Made by a program: the position numbers and the translations under genes
From: an uncultured Oscillospiraceae bacterium
Lineage (GTDB): Bacteria > Bacillota > Clostridia > Oscillospirales > Oscillospiraceae
Reading direction: 5' to 3'
DNA: 44,187 bases
Assembly (NCBI GenBank): GCA_900764755.1
Contig: CAAFPE010000124.1
Location: forward strand, 1 to 44,187
Notes under the pieces: model-generated
Database searches by the model: none
What the model was told of the DNA's origin: nothing
The model's input: only the letters and a program-made list of their open reading frames with translations
In this document: positions 16,404 through 24,342 of the stretch, one piece after another
Layout: the number at the start of each line of letters is the position of its first letter
Position numbering within the stretch: the first letter of the stretch is position 1

Positions 16404-16446
16404 ACTTTAGAGCAAGGATTTCTGACATGAAACCTTGCTCTAAAGT
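16404..16446. other. Perfect 14-bp inverted repeat outside the element's right end
   Basis: Arms 16404-16417 and 16433-16446 are perfectly complementary and extend by TTTC/GAAA after a one-base bulge. A-rich sequence lies on the left and T-containing sequence on the right, so it may terminate transcription both ways. The remaining gap to 16612 shows no credible gene. Confidence 0.5.
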
Positions 16447-16612
16447 TATGTCTTTTGTTGCCGAAAAAGATACAGCCCGGAAAGCCTTGCGGCTCAATGG
16501 ATTCAGGGTTTTGCACAACTTGTATTTTTGTTTTTCTGCGCTTTTTTCAAGCCATTTCCGAACCCCCATATTGACATACTGACAAAGCCATGTGCAAACA
16601 GGATACGAAAAA

Positions 16613-16636
16613 AGGGCCATGCGTCAGCACAGCCCT
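16613..16636 (-). terminator. Terminator of the metallophosphoesterase gene
   Basis: On the minus strand AGGGC-tg-TGC-tgac-GCA-tg-GCCCT is followed by a run of T, directly after the stop codon at 16642. Confidence 0.7.
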
Positions 16637-16641
16637 CTTTC

Positions 16642-17391
16642 TTACTTCAGTCTTATGATCTGCTCATATAGCATAGCATACTTTTTCTCGATCACCATGT
16701 TGCTGTGGTAGTGGCCGAAGAACCAATACCGGAAGGTACATCTCTGACACACTTCATCGAAGAACTCGGTCAGTGCGTCTTTCTTGAACATTCCTCCGCT
16801 GAACACATCCTGTATGCTGGAGGGGCAGCAGTGGCTGATGATGTAATCCACATTCCAGTGGACACGCTCCAGATTTGCTCTGGCTTCCAGATATTCCGCT
16901 TCGCTGGGCAGTTCCTCGGCCCACCAGGAACGATGGTTCACACGAAACAGCGCACCGCGTTGTTCGAGTTGCTGAAACTTTTCCTCGAAGTCTGGATCGT
17001 CCGGCTCCAGAATGCCATCCTGGATATCATGGGAGGATGCGCCGCCCATGGTAAAAAACTTCCTGCCGTTGAGCTCATATACCTGGCCCCGCATGAGATG
17101 CAGGACGGAGGGACGTATCCTCTGGATCTGTCCGCCATGCCACTCCTCTTTGGGATAACCTTTGTAGGCGTCATAGTTTTCATGGTTCCCGAGCACGAAG
17201 GCCGTGGTGTAGGGCAGACTATCCAGCCAGTCCAGTCCTGCATCATCCCGTGGATCACCGTACCAGATTCCACCAAAGTCTCCACAGACCAGAACCAAAT
17301 CCTCCTTGGACATGTGTTCCTGCTCATAGAAGATGTCGGGCCGGAACCGGCAGAAATCTCCATGTGTATCTCCTGTTATAAAAATTTCCAT
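16642..17391 (-). CDS. Calcineurin-like metallophosphoesterase
   Basis: A 249-residue protein with the classic metal-binding signature: GDTHGDF (about 7-13), GDFGG (about 38-42), GNHEN (about 68-72), a central SHCCP motif and GHYHS near the C-terminus. Such enzymes hydrolyse phosphodiesters or phosphomonoesters using two metal ions; the substrate cannot be told. ATG 17391 has AAGGAG nine bases upstream. A longer frame to 17481 runs into a recombinase relic and is rejected. It is of the short cytosolic type frequently carried on integrative elements. Confidence 0.88.
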   Translation of the reverse strand: MEIFITGDTHGDFCRFRPDIFYEQEHMSKEDLVLVCGDFGGIWYGDPRDDAGLDWLDSLPYTTAFVLGNHENYDAYKGYPKEEWHGGQIQRIRPSVLHLMRGQVYELNGRKFFTMGGASSHDIQDGILEPDDPDFEEKFQQLEQRGALFRVNHRSWWAEELPSEAEYLEARANLERVHWNVDYIISHCCPSSIQDVFSGGMFKKDALTEFFDEVCQRCTFRYWFFGHYHSNMVIEKKYAMLYEQIIRLK

Positions 17392-17416
17392 AAGTAAATC
17401 GCTCCTTGTCTCTATT

Positions 17417-17580
17417 TTAGCATACGGACTGTTCAATCTCCAAATCGCTGTATCGGAACTTGACCCGGATTGTTTCCGCATCGACTACAGTGACCCGTTC
17501 AATCATCTTGCGAACGACCTCGTCATCATAGTGAGGAAAGCCATTGAGATGTTCCTCCAGATAAGTTGCGTATGACAGTA
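17417..17580 (-). pseudogene. C-terminal remnant of a serine recombinase
   Basis: The minus strand reads HYDDEVVRKMIERVTVVD then IRVKFRYSDLEIEQSVC and a TAA at 17417-17419. This is the usual end of large serine recombinases (beta strands after the coiled coil). Only about 53 codons remain; at 17580 it abuts an unrelated tyrosine recombinase fragment reading the other way. It lies immediately upstream of the metallophosphoesterase. Confidence 0.65.
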
Positions 17581-18056
17581 AAAGAATGGGTCGCTTTCTG
17601 ACAAAAAACTATGACGCACCGAGTGTGAGGCATACGACCTGCGAAGAGCATCGCTATGTATTGAAAAATCATATTCTGCCTTGGATAGGGGATTGTCCGC
17701 TGGAATCCCTGACGACGCAAAAGATAGAGGAGTTTCTGGAAGAGCATCAACTGCATGGAAACAAACGGAATGGGAAACCACTATCCCAGCAGACTATGCG
17801 GCATATTCAAAATCTACTCTCAAAGGTGCTAAGCCAGGCAGTAAACCGTGGCTTGATTGAAAGAAATCCAGTACAAGGAATCTGTCGCTCGGCTCCAAAG
17901 CAAGTAAAGGCTACGATTCTAGCTGACAATGAAATCCGCGACTACTTATCCGCTGCAAAAGATTTTCATAAGCTGACCGAGCGTGTTCTGATGGAGGACC
18001 TGTATGACAGAACGCCCCATATTTTAGACCATGCAATCACGATACTGCTGGAGTGA
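17572..18056 (+). pseudogene. Frameshifted, catalytically dead tyrosine recombinase
   Basis: The start MTVKEWVAF at 17572 is followed by a one-base frameshift and continues as TKNYDAPSVRHTTCEEHRY, then ILPWIGDCPLESLTT, a typical SAM-like core-binding domain of phage-type integrases. After about residue 130 the catalytic domain with its R-H-R-Y residues is missing. The frame jumps to a short helical tail (MEDLYDRTPHILDHAITILLE without further motifs). So it has both a frameshift and an internal or terminal deletion. Confidence 0.75.
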
Positions 18057-18073
18057 GACAGGAAGCGTTTCGG

Positions 18074-18148
18074 AAATACAGACCTTCTTTCTGGCGGGAG
18101 CCGGAGGTCCTGATGAGGGAACCTCCGGCTCCCACCGTTTCTGTATTT
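18074..18148. other. Nested hairpin between the integrase relic and the etf operon
   Basis: An outer nine-base repeat (18074-18082 with 18140-18148) encloses a perfect 13-bp stem (18096-18108 with 18121-18133). It has no U-run. It may be a structured RNA end, or an end of the degraded element. Confidence 0.4.
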
Positions 18149-18186
18149 GTACCTTAGCTGCTGGCAGAGGGCGGCCGGTTTAGAAA

Positions 18187-18237
18187 AACGGCACCCCGTC
18201 GGACCAACCGGTGAGGCTGGACCAACGGGGTGCCGTT
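18187..18237 (-). terminator. Terminator of the lactate/Etf operon
   Basis: A perfect 13-bp stem (18187-18199 with 18225-18237), with further internal pairing, is followed on the minus strand by TTTTTCTAAA. On the plus strand it is followed by a T-rich stretch, so it may work both ways. It lies 77 bp past the etfA stop. Confidence 0.8.
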
Positions 18238-18313
18238 GTGTGTTGTTGTTTTTGTCCAATCATGCCATCGTGCAAAGTGCCGGGGGAAGGGCAGCGAAGC
18301 GCTGCCCGCTGGG

Positions 18314-19303
18314 TTACTCCGCCTTGCGCTTGCGGATTTCTTCGATCATGGCAGGCAGAACCTTCATCACGTCGCCTACGATGCCCACATCGGCCACATC
18401 AAAGATGGGGGCGTCCTCGTCCTTGTTGATGGCCACCACATAGCCGGAACCGGTCATGCCGGACACGTGCTGGGTGGCGCCGGACACGCCGCAGGCGATG
18501 TACAGGGCGGGGGAGACAATCTTGCCGGACTGGCCTACCTGGTGGGCACGGGACACCCAGCCCTCCTCGATGGCAGGACGGGTGGCGCCCACCACGCCGC
18601 CCAGCAGCTGGGCCAGCTCCTCCACCAGGGCGAAGTTCTCCTGGCTGCCCATACCACGGCCGCCGGTGACGATGACCTTGGCCTCCTCCAGGTTCACGGA
18701 CTCGGAGATCTCCTTCACCGCTTCCACTACCTTGGTCTTGATGGCGTCGGCGGGCACCTCCACCGCCTCAGCGGTGACAGGGGCGGCTTCGCCGGCCTCA
18801 GGCTTGGAGAAGGCGCCGGAGCGGACGGTGGCCACTACAGGCAGGGTGTCCACCACCACGTCGTTGAGCACCGTGCCACCGTAGAGGGGAACGGTCCATA
18901 CGGGGGTGCCGTTGTCGATCTTCAGCGCGGTGGCGTCCTGCACACTGCCCAGGCCCTTCCGGGCGTCCAGCCGGGCGGTGAGCTCCCGGCCCAGGGGGGT
19001 GTTGCCGGCCAGCACCGCGGCGGGCGCATACTTGTTGACCATGGCCTCCAGCGCGCAGACCATGGCGTCGCTGCAGCCGTCGCTGAAGGCAGCACCCTCT
19101 ACCGAGAGTACGCCGTCACACAGCGGAGCAGCCTTTTCTGCGGCGGCGGCATTGTCCGTGCCCACTGCCAAAGCCAGCACCTTACCGCCGGTGAGACCGG
19201 CCAGGGTGCGGGCGGGAGTCAGAGCCTCCAGGCTCACATTTACCACTTTGCCTTCCTTTTGCTCCAGGAAGACCAGAATATCTTTGCAATTGCCCCAATC
19301 CAT
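18314..19303 (-). CDS. etfA: Electron transfer flavoprotein, alpha subunit
   Basis: A 329-residue EtfA. The C-terminal FAD-binding part is clear: VTGGRGMGS, RPAIEEGW, HQVGQSGKIVSPALYIACGVSGATQH and INKDEDAPIFDVADVGIVGD (each read separately along about residues 200-310). There is no N-terminal ferredoxin-like Cys cluster, unlike the EtfA of some lactate or caffeyl-CoA systems. With EtfB it moves electrons between the flavin dehydrogenases encoded upstream and NAD/ferredoxin or the membrane. It is the last gene of the operon, 13 bp after etfB, with AAGGAGA before ATG 19303. Confidence 0.95.
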   Translation of the reverse strand: MDWGNCKDILVFLEQKEGKVVNVSLEALTPARTLAGLTGGKVLALAVGTDNAAAAEKAAPLCDGVLSVEGAAFSDGCSDAMVCALEAMVNKYAPAAVLAGNTPLGRELTARLDARKGLGSVQDATALKIDNGTPVWTVPLYGGTVLNDVVVDTLPVVATVRSGAFSKPEAGEAAPVTAEAVEVPADAIKTKVVEAVKEISESVNLEEAKVIVTGGRGMGSQENFALVEELAQLLGGVVGATRPAIEEGWVSRAHQVGQSGKIVSPALYIACGVSGATQHVSGMTGSGYVVAINKDEDAPIFDVADVGIVGDVMKVLPAMIEEIRKRKAE

Positions 19304-19316
19304 GTCTGTCTCTCCT

Positions 19317-20108
19317 TTACAGCAGCTTGGCGGCGGCCATCATGTCAACAGCCTTGATGGCGGATTCCGCAGCAGTTTCCTCGTTGATTTTCACACCGGC
19401 CTGGCGCTTGGCGGGCTCAAAGACCTTGACCACGTGGGCGGTGGGCTTGCCGGGCTCCACAGAGTCCAGATCGGCGGCGGAGAGCACGGGGATGGCCATC
19501 TTCCGGGCGGCCATCTTGCTCTTGATGGTGGGGTAACGGGGGTCATAGGCGGGCTTGTTCACCGTGACCACGCAGGGGAGCGCGGACTCTACCTTGCGGT
19601 AGCCCTCCTCAGTCTCCTGCTTGGCGCAGATGCCGGCGTCCGTCTGCTCGATGTCCACCAGGTCCACGATCACGCCGGTGCCCAGGGCCTCAGCCAGCTG
19701 GGGCCCCAGCTGGCCGCTGGCCCGGTCGGTGGCCTCGCGGCCGCAGAAAATCAGGTCAAAGGGCTTGCCGGCGTCCGCCTCCAGCTTCCGGATGGCGGCG
19801 GCCAGGATCTTGCTGCGGCCCAGGGTGTCCGCGTCCTCAAAAGTGGGGTCGCTGATGACATAGCCCTGGTTGGCGCCCACGGCCAGGCAGGTCTTCACCG
19901 CGTCCCGGGCTTTCTCCGGGCCCACGGTGATGGCGGTGATGCTGCCACCCACGGCTTCTTTGAGGCGGGTGGCCATCTCCAGCGCATAGGTATCAAAGGC
20001 GTTGACCACGGGGGTGACGCCGTCCAGATTCACTTCCTCGGTGCCGGGCTTCAGGTGGATTTCCACCGAGTCATCGGGCACCTGCTTCAGGCAGACCAGA
20101 ATCTCCAT
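19317..20108 (-). CDS. etfB: Electron transfer flavoprotein, beta subunit
   Basis: A 263-residue EtfB with the expected MEILVCLKQVPD start, the NAFDTYALEMA segment, CGREATDRASGQLGPQLAEALG (nucleotide-binding loop region around 125-150) and PCVVTVNKPAYDPRYP. It forms the heterodimer with EtfA. Bifurcating Etfs bind a second FAD in EtfB, but sequence reading alone does not settle that here. GAAGGAG precedes ATG 20108, and the gene follows the acyl-CoA dehydrogenase after 19 bp. Confidence 0.95.
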   Translation of the reverse strand: MEILVCLKQVPDDSVEIHLKPGTEEVNLDGVTPVVNAFDTYALEMATRLKEAVGGSITAITVGPEKARDAVKTCLAVGANQGYVISDPTFEDADTLGRSKILAAAIRKLEADAGKPFDLIFCGREATDRASGQLGPQLAEALGTGVIVDLVDIEQTDAGICAKQETEEGYRKVESALPCVVTVNKPAYDPRYPTIKSKMAARKMAIPVLSAADLDSVEPGKPTAHVVKVFEPAKRQAGVKINEETAAESAIKAVDMMAAAKLL

Positions 20109-20127
20109 ATCACTCGAGCTCCTTCAA

Positions 20128-21267
20128 TTAGAATTTTCCAATGGTGTTGTTGGCAACCACAATGCGCTGCACCTCGTTGGTGCCCTCAAAGATCTGGAAG
20201 ATCTTAGCGTCGCGGAGCAGCTTTTCCACCGGGTACTCCCGGCTGTAACCGTAACCGCCGAACATCTGGATGGCCTCGGAGGCCACCTCCATGGCGATAT
20301 CGGAAGCATAGCACTTAGCGATGGCGGACTCCTTGGAGCAGGGCAGGCCCTGATCCATCAGAGTCAGGACGTGGGCCACCATCTGACGGGCGGTCTCAAT
20401 CTTGATGGCCATGTCGGCCACCTTGAACTGGAGGGCCTGGTTCTTCAGAATGGGCTTGCCGAACTGGACACGCTCCTTGCCGTAGGCAATGGCCTCTTCC
20501 ATGGCCCGCTGGGCGATGCCGGTGGCGATGCAGCCCATCCAGGCACGGGCCTGGTCCAGAGTCTTCATGGCGATGGTGAAGCCCTGCCCCTCAGCGCCCA
20601 GCAGATTGGAGGCAGGAATACGGCAGTCGTCCAGCACCACGTCGCAGGTGTTGGAGGTGCGGATACCCATCTTGTCCTCCTCGTGGCCGGTGGAGAGACC
20701 GGGGGTGCCGGCCTCGATGAAGAACATGGACATGCCCTTCACGCCGGCGGACTTGTCGGTCATGGCGGTAACGCAGTAGAAGGAGGCCACGCCGCCGTTG
20801 GTAATGAAGCACTTGCGGCCGTTGAGGATGTAGCTGTCCCCGTCCTTCACAGCGGTGGTCTTGCCGGCGCTGGCGTCAGAGCCAGCCCCGGGCTCGGTGA
20901 GGCAGAAGGCGCCGAAGCCGCCGTCCATGATCAGCTGGCAGGCGCGCTTCTTCTGGGCCTCGTTGCCGGCGATGAGCACCGGCTTCATGCCCAGGCCGCT
21001 GGCGGAGATGGTGGTGGCAAAGCCGGCGTCGGCCTTGGCCATCTCCTCAAACAGGGCGGCCACATCCACCCGGCTCAGACCGGGGCCGCCGTACTCCTCG
21101 GGGACCTCCAGGGTCTGCAGCTGCATCTCGATGGCCTGGTCGTAGATCTCCTTGGGCCACTCGCCGCTGCGGTCAAACTCCTTGCAGGGCTCCTTGACCT
21201 CGTTTTCACAAAAATCCTTCACATCGCCCAGCAGATCCTGGGCAGCCTCTGAAATCAAATAGGACAT
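20128..21267 (-). CDS. Acyl-CoA dehydrogenase (short-chain type)
   Basis: 379 residues, full length for the family. It has the FAD/substrate motifs CLTEPGAGSDA (about 117-127), the middle FITNGG beta region, the MGIRTSNTCDV loop, and C-terminal QMFGGYGYSREYPVEKLLRDAK with the GTNEVQ motif. The catalytic base (Glu 367-type) lies in the FEGTNEVQR region. Beside Etf genes and lactate genes it could be a butyryl-CoA dehydrogenase or an acryloyl-CoA reductase (lactate to propionate); I cannot separate these. GGAGG precedes ATG 21267. Confidence 0.93.
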   Translation of the reverse strand: MSYLISEAAQDLLGDVKDFCENEVKEPCKEFDRSGEWPKEIYDQAIEMQLQTLEVPEEYGGPGLSRVDVAALFEEMAKADAGFATTISASGLGMKPVLIAGNEAQKKRACQLIMDGGFGAFCLTEPGAGSDASAGKTTAVKDGDSYILNGRKCFITNGGVASFYCVTAMTDKSAGVKGMSMFFIEAGTPGLSTGHEEDKMGIRTSNTCDVVLDDCRIPASNLLGAEGQGFTIAMKTLDQARAWMGCIATGIAQRAMEEAIAYGKERVQFGKPILKNQALQFKVADMAIKIETARQMVAHVLTLMDQGLPCSKESAIAKCYASDIAMEVASEAIQMFGGYGYSREYPVEKLLRDAKIFQIFEGTNEVQRIVVANNTIGKF

Positions 21268-21308
21268 GAGTTTTTCCTCCGCTCGATTTTCTGTCTTTTC
21301 CAGTATGT

Positions 21309-22730
21309 TTACAGGGTGTAGCAGACCTTGCCGGGATTCAGGATCATGTTGGGGTCAAAGGTGTGCTTGATGCCCTCCATCAGGCGCATGTTCACCGGGC
21401 CCACCATCTCGGCCAGATACTCCATCTTGCCCCGGCCGATGCCGTGCTCGCCGGAGATGAGACCGCCCAGCTCAGTGGCCTTGCCGTAGGCCCGCTTCAT
21501 GAAGGCGGCCACCTGGCGCTTGAACTCCTCCGGGTCCATATCGTTGGAGCAGTTGTAGATGTGCAGGTTGCCGTCGCCGGCGTGGCCGAAGCTCTTGACC
21601 TCGAAGTCGTAGTCTTTGGCGATCTCGTTGATGAAGTTCACATAGTGGGCGATCTCGTTGACGGGCACCACCACGTCGCTCTCGTCCAGCAGCTTGGTGT
21701 TGGCCTCAATGGCCTCCAGGAAGGTGGAACGGGCGGCCCAGGCGTCCTTCTTCAGCTGGGGAGTGTCGGCTACCAGGATGTCCAGAGCGCCGGCCTCCAG
21801 CAGGACCTCGGAGGCCTGCTCGATCATCTCGTCCAGCTGCTCCTCGCTGTCCCCGTCGAAGGTGATGAGCAGGTAGGCGTTCACGTCGCTGCCCTCAAAG
21901 GTCTGAGGGAAGGTGCTCTTGCCCAGGTAGGACTCGCTGAGGCGGACGATCTCCCGCTCCATGAACTCCAGGGCCTGGGGGTGGAGGTTGGCCTTCATCA
22001 TCTTGGGCACGGTGGCGATGCAGTCCTCCAGGTTCTCATAGAGGGCCACCAGGCTGATGACAGCCTTGGGGGCGGGGATCAGCTTCAGGGTCAGCTCGGT
22101 GATGATGCCCAGAGTGCCCTCAGAGCCGATCATCAGGTTGAGCAGGGAGTAGCCGGAGCTGGTCTTGGACACGCTGGCGCCCATGTTTACGATCTCGCCG
22201 GTGGGCAGTACCACGGTCATGGCCCGCACGTAGTCCCGGGTGGTGCCGTACTTGACCGCCCGCATGCCGCCGGCGTTGGTGGACACGTTGCCGCCCAGGG
22301 TGGCGAACTTCTCACCGGGATCGGGGGGATAGAGGAAGCCCTTCTTGGCTGCGTCCTCGGCCAGGTCGTTGAGGAGCACGCCGGCCTGGACCCGGACCAC
22401 CATGTTATCGGTGTCATAGGAGAGAATCTTGTTCATCTTGGTGATGGACAGCACCACACCGCCGCAGACGGGGACAGCGCCGCCGGTCAGACCGGTGCCG
22501 GCGCCGCGGGGAGTGACGGGGACGTGATGCTCGTTGCACAGCTTCATCACTGCGGCCACCTCTTCGGTGGAGACAGCCTCCACCACCACCTCGGGCATGG
22601 CCTTGCCGTAGATGGGCATCTCGTCGTGGGAGAAGTCGTCGTTGATGTCCCCGTCCACGCTGACCCGGCCGGGCACCGCAGCCTGCAGCGCCTGGATCAG
22701 TTCGGGGGTCACTTTTTCATACTGACTCAT
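21309..22730 (-). CDS. FAD-linked 2-hydroxyacid (lactate/glycolate) dehydrogenase, GlcD type
   Basis: A 473-residue protein of the VAO/FAD_binding_4 type. It has TPRGAGTGLTGGAVP (about 77-91), PPDPGEKFATLGGNVSTNAGG around 135-155, GSEGTLGIITE about 203-213, and C-terminal GHAGDGNLH and GEHGIGRGK, which bind flavin and substrate. LctD of acetogenic lactate oxidation belongs to this family and works with Etf to drive lactate oxidation with NAD. The larA gene upstream and the etf genes downstream support lactate as substrate. GAGGAA precedes ATG 22730. Confidence 0.92.
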   Translation of the reverse strand: MSQYEKVTPELIQALQAAVPGRVSVDGDINDDFSHDEMPIYGKAMPEVVVEAVSTEEVAAVMKLCNEHHVPVTPRGAGTGLTGGAVPVCGGVVLSITKMNKILSYDTDNMVVRVQAGVLLNDLAEDAAKKGFLYPPDPGEKFATLGGNVSTNAGGMRAVKYGTTRDYVRAMTVVLPTGEIVNMGASVSKTSSGYSLLNLMIGSEGTLGIITELTLKLIPAPKAVISLVALYENLEDCIATVPKMMKANLHPQALEFMEREIVRLSESYLGKSTFPQTFEGSDVNAYLLITFDGDSEEQLDEMIEQASEVLLEAGALDILVADTPQLKKDAWAARSTFLEAIEANTKLLDESDVVVPVNEIAHYVNFINEIAKDYDFEVKSFGHAGDGNLHIYNCSNDMDPEEFKRQVAAFMKRAYGKATELGGLISGEHGIGRGKMEYLAEMVGPVNMRLMEGIKHTFDPNMILNPGKVCYTL

Positions 22731-22767
22731 AGCGGATTCCTCTTTTCTTTCCTTCTCATTAAGTAAT

Positions 22768-24051
22768 TTATTTCTTTACAATCACCGACACGCCGTCGGG
22801 GATTACCGTGATGGGGCTGTCCGCCCGGCCCAGCAGCCGGTCGGCCAGGTCGATGGCCGCCGAAAGATCGGGGGCCCAGTGCATGTGCATGGCCTCCACC
22901 ATCTCCCGGGGGGCCTGGGTGACCATGATCACCGGGTGCTTTAAGAGAATACGGCAGAGAATCTGAGCTTCCCACTGGTCGGGAATGGTGCGGTCGCTGG
23001 GGGTGGCCAGGAAGGAGGCCATGATTTTTTCCTCGTCGGGTTCCTGAGCGAAGGTGTCGTAGAACGACTGGCCGCCGTGTCCGTCGCTGCAGGCGGAGAC
23101 CATAATGATCACGCCCCCGGGGGCGCAGGTGGCCTCGGCAGCGGTCATTCCCTTCACCGATTGGTAGATGTTCTGGTCCAGGGGATAGCCGCCGTTGGTG
23201 GAGATGACAATGGGGGCGGGGACAGCTGAGACACCGGAGAGCTGCTCTACAAAAGCGCAGCCAGCCCGGTGGGCCTCATTGAAGTGGCCGGCGAAAGCGG
23301 CAATCACTTCTTTTTTCTCGTCAATGACTACATTGCAGATGAAAGCCAGCTTGGCCTGCTGGGCGGCGTAGATCATATCCCGGTGAATGGGGTTGCCGTC
23401 CAGGATGCCGGTGCGGGCAAAGGGGCTGTCAATGAAAGTGGAGCAGTGATTGGCCAGTACGGTGGTCCGGCTGGCGACTCCGGGGAGCACACTCTTGCGC
23501 CCGCCGGAGAAACCGGCAAAGAAGTGGGGCTCAATGAAGCCCTCAGCCACCAGCAGGTCCGCCTGGGCGGCCAGCTTGTTGATGAGCAGCTTGCCTCCGG
23601 AGGGCAGGGTGCCCAGAGATACCATGTCCTCATCCTTGCCGCTGAGATGGACGGCAAAGTGCAGGCCGGACCGGAGGAAAAGCTCCTGGCCGTATTTGGC
23701 CAGCATCTCTTCCCGGGTGGTGGGGCGGTGGAAGCCGGTGGCCACCAGCACGGTGATCTCTGCAGAAGGGGAACCGGCCCGGATCTCATCTACCAACTGG
23801 GGCAAAATAACCTTGCTGGGGACCGGGCGGGTGTGATCGCTGCTGATAATGACAACCTGATGCTTGCCTTTGGCCAATTCCCGGAGCGGGGGCGTGCCGA
23901 TGGGGTTCTTCAGAGCCTGCCTCACCAGCTGAGCCTGGTCGGCCTGAGGCCGATAGCTCTGTGCGCCGGAGCGGAGGACCGCCGCCAGGCGCTGGTCCGG
24001 GATCTGAGCCTCAACCCGGTCCCGTCCGTAAGGAAGGGAAATCGTCTGCAT
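22768..24051 (-). CDS. larA: Nickel-dependent lactate racemase family protein (LarA)
   Basis: A 427-residue LarA. The pattern SSDHTRPVP (71-79), GFHRPTTREE with His 108, EPHFFAGFSGGRKSVLPG with His 176 and Lys 186, and His 202 matches the His-His-Lys-His set that holds the nickel-pincer cofactor in Lactiplantibacillus LarA (108, 174, 184, 200 by memory). It would interconvert L- and D-lactate, or racemise another 2-hydroxyacid, feeding the dehydrogenase. The cofactor genes larB, larC and larE are not in the window. AGGAGG precedes ATG 24051; this is the first gene of the operon. Confidence 0.92.
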   Translation of the reverse strand: MQTISLPYGRDRVEAQIPDQRLAAVLRSGAQSYRPQADQAQLVRQALKNPIGTPPLRELAKGKHQVVIISSDHTRPVPSKVILPQLVDEIRAGSPSAEITVLVATGFHRPTTREEMLAKYGQELFLRSGLHFAVHLSGKDEDMVSLGTLPSGGKLLINKLAAQADLLVAEGFIEPHFFAGFSGGRKSVLPGVASRTTVLANHCSTFIDSPFARTGILDGNPIHRDMIYAAQQAKLAFICNVVIDEKKEVIAAFAGHFNEAHRAGCAFVEQLSGVSAVPAPIVISTNGGYPLDQNIYQSVKGMTAAEATCAPGGVIIMVSACSDGHGGQSFYDTFAQEPDEEKIMASFLATPSDRTIPDQWEAQILCRILLKHPVIMVTQAPREMVEAMHMHWAPDLSAAIDLADRLLGRADSPITVIPDGVSVIVKK

Positions 24052-24094
24052 AGATGATAACCTCCTGTTTCAGTGGTTGACCTATTTCTTAAAT

Positions 24095-24105
24095 TGGTTC
24101 TACCA
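24095..24105. promoter_or_regulatory. FadR/GntR-type operator 1
   Basis: TGGT-tct-ACCA, a perfect dyad of the FadR-subfamily type, 43 bp upstream of larA and downstream of its promoter. A repressor here would block elongation. Two further copies lie at 24244 and 24267. Confidence 0.68.
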
Positions 24106-24154
24106 TATAAAATAAAAAACGCGCAACAATACAAGGAATTTTTAGAACATTTAT

Positions 24155-24183
24155 ATATTATTCCTGATACTTCTAGATGTCAA
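24155..24183 (-). promoter_or_regulatory. Sigma-A promoter of the larA-etfA operon
   Basis: A consensus TTGACA (24178-24183), a 17-bp spacer and TAATAT (24155-24160) on the minus strand. It gives a leader of about 95 bases containing operator 1. Confidence 0.8.
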
Positions 24184-24243
24184 GGCGATAATTGGACAAT
24201 ATTACGAAAAAGTTTGCAATTATCAGCTTTTTTAAAAACGTGT

Positions 24244-24254
24244 TGGTCCTACCA
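24244..24254. promoter_or_regulatory. FadR/GntR-type operator 2
   Basis: TGGT-cct-ACCA, the second perfect copy, 60 bp upstream of the larA promoter -35 box and just upstream of the regulator's own promoter. Confidence 0.65.
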
Positions 24255-24266
24255 GTTAGAATGAGT

Positions 24267-24277
24267 TGGTCGCACCT
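24267..24277. promoter_or_regulatory. FadR/GntR-type operator 3 (one mismatch)
   Basis: TGGT-cgc-ACCT, ending on the first base of the regulator's -35 box. Its position suggests autoregulation; together with operator 2 it is spaced by 23 bp, about two helical turns. Confidence 0.55.
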
Positions 24278-24306
24278 TTACAGTGGCCTTCTCCCTGTGC
24301 TATACT
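24277..24306 (+). promoter_or_regulatory. Sigma-A promoter of the FadR-type regulator
   Basis: TTTACA (24277-24282), an 18-bp spacer and TATACT (24301-24306), 37 bp before the regulator start. Confidence 0.65.
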
Positions 24307-24342
24307 ATTTGCATGTACATCATGCCAAGGAGGAAGATTTCC

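Noticed and set aside
16351..16620. 89-residue minus-strand frame right of the element
   Set aside because: It runs through the terminator of the metallophosphoesterase gene and the long inverted repeat, and has no ribosome site or motif.
18230..19357. Long plus-strand frames opposite etfA, etfB, the acyl-CoA dehydrogenase, glcD and larA (to about 24057)
   Set aside because: High GC creates long antisense frames. Their translations are His/Gly/Ala-rich and lack domains, while the minus-strand proteins are clear families.
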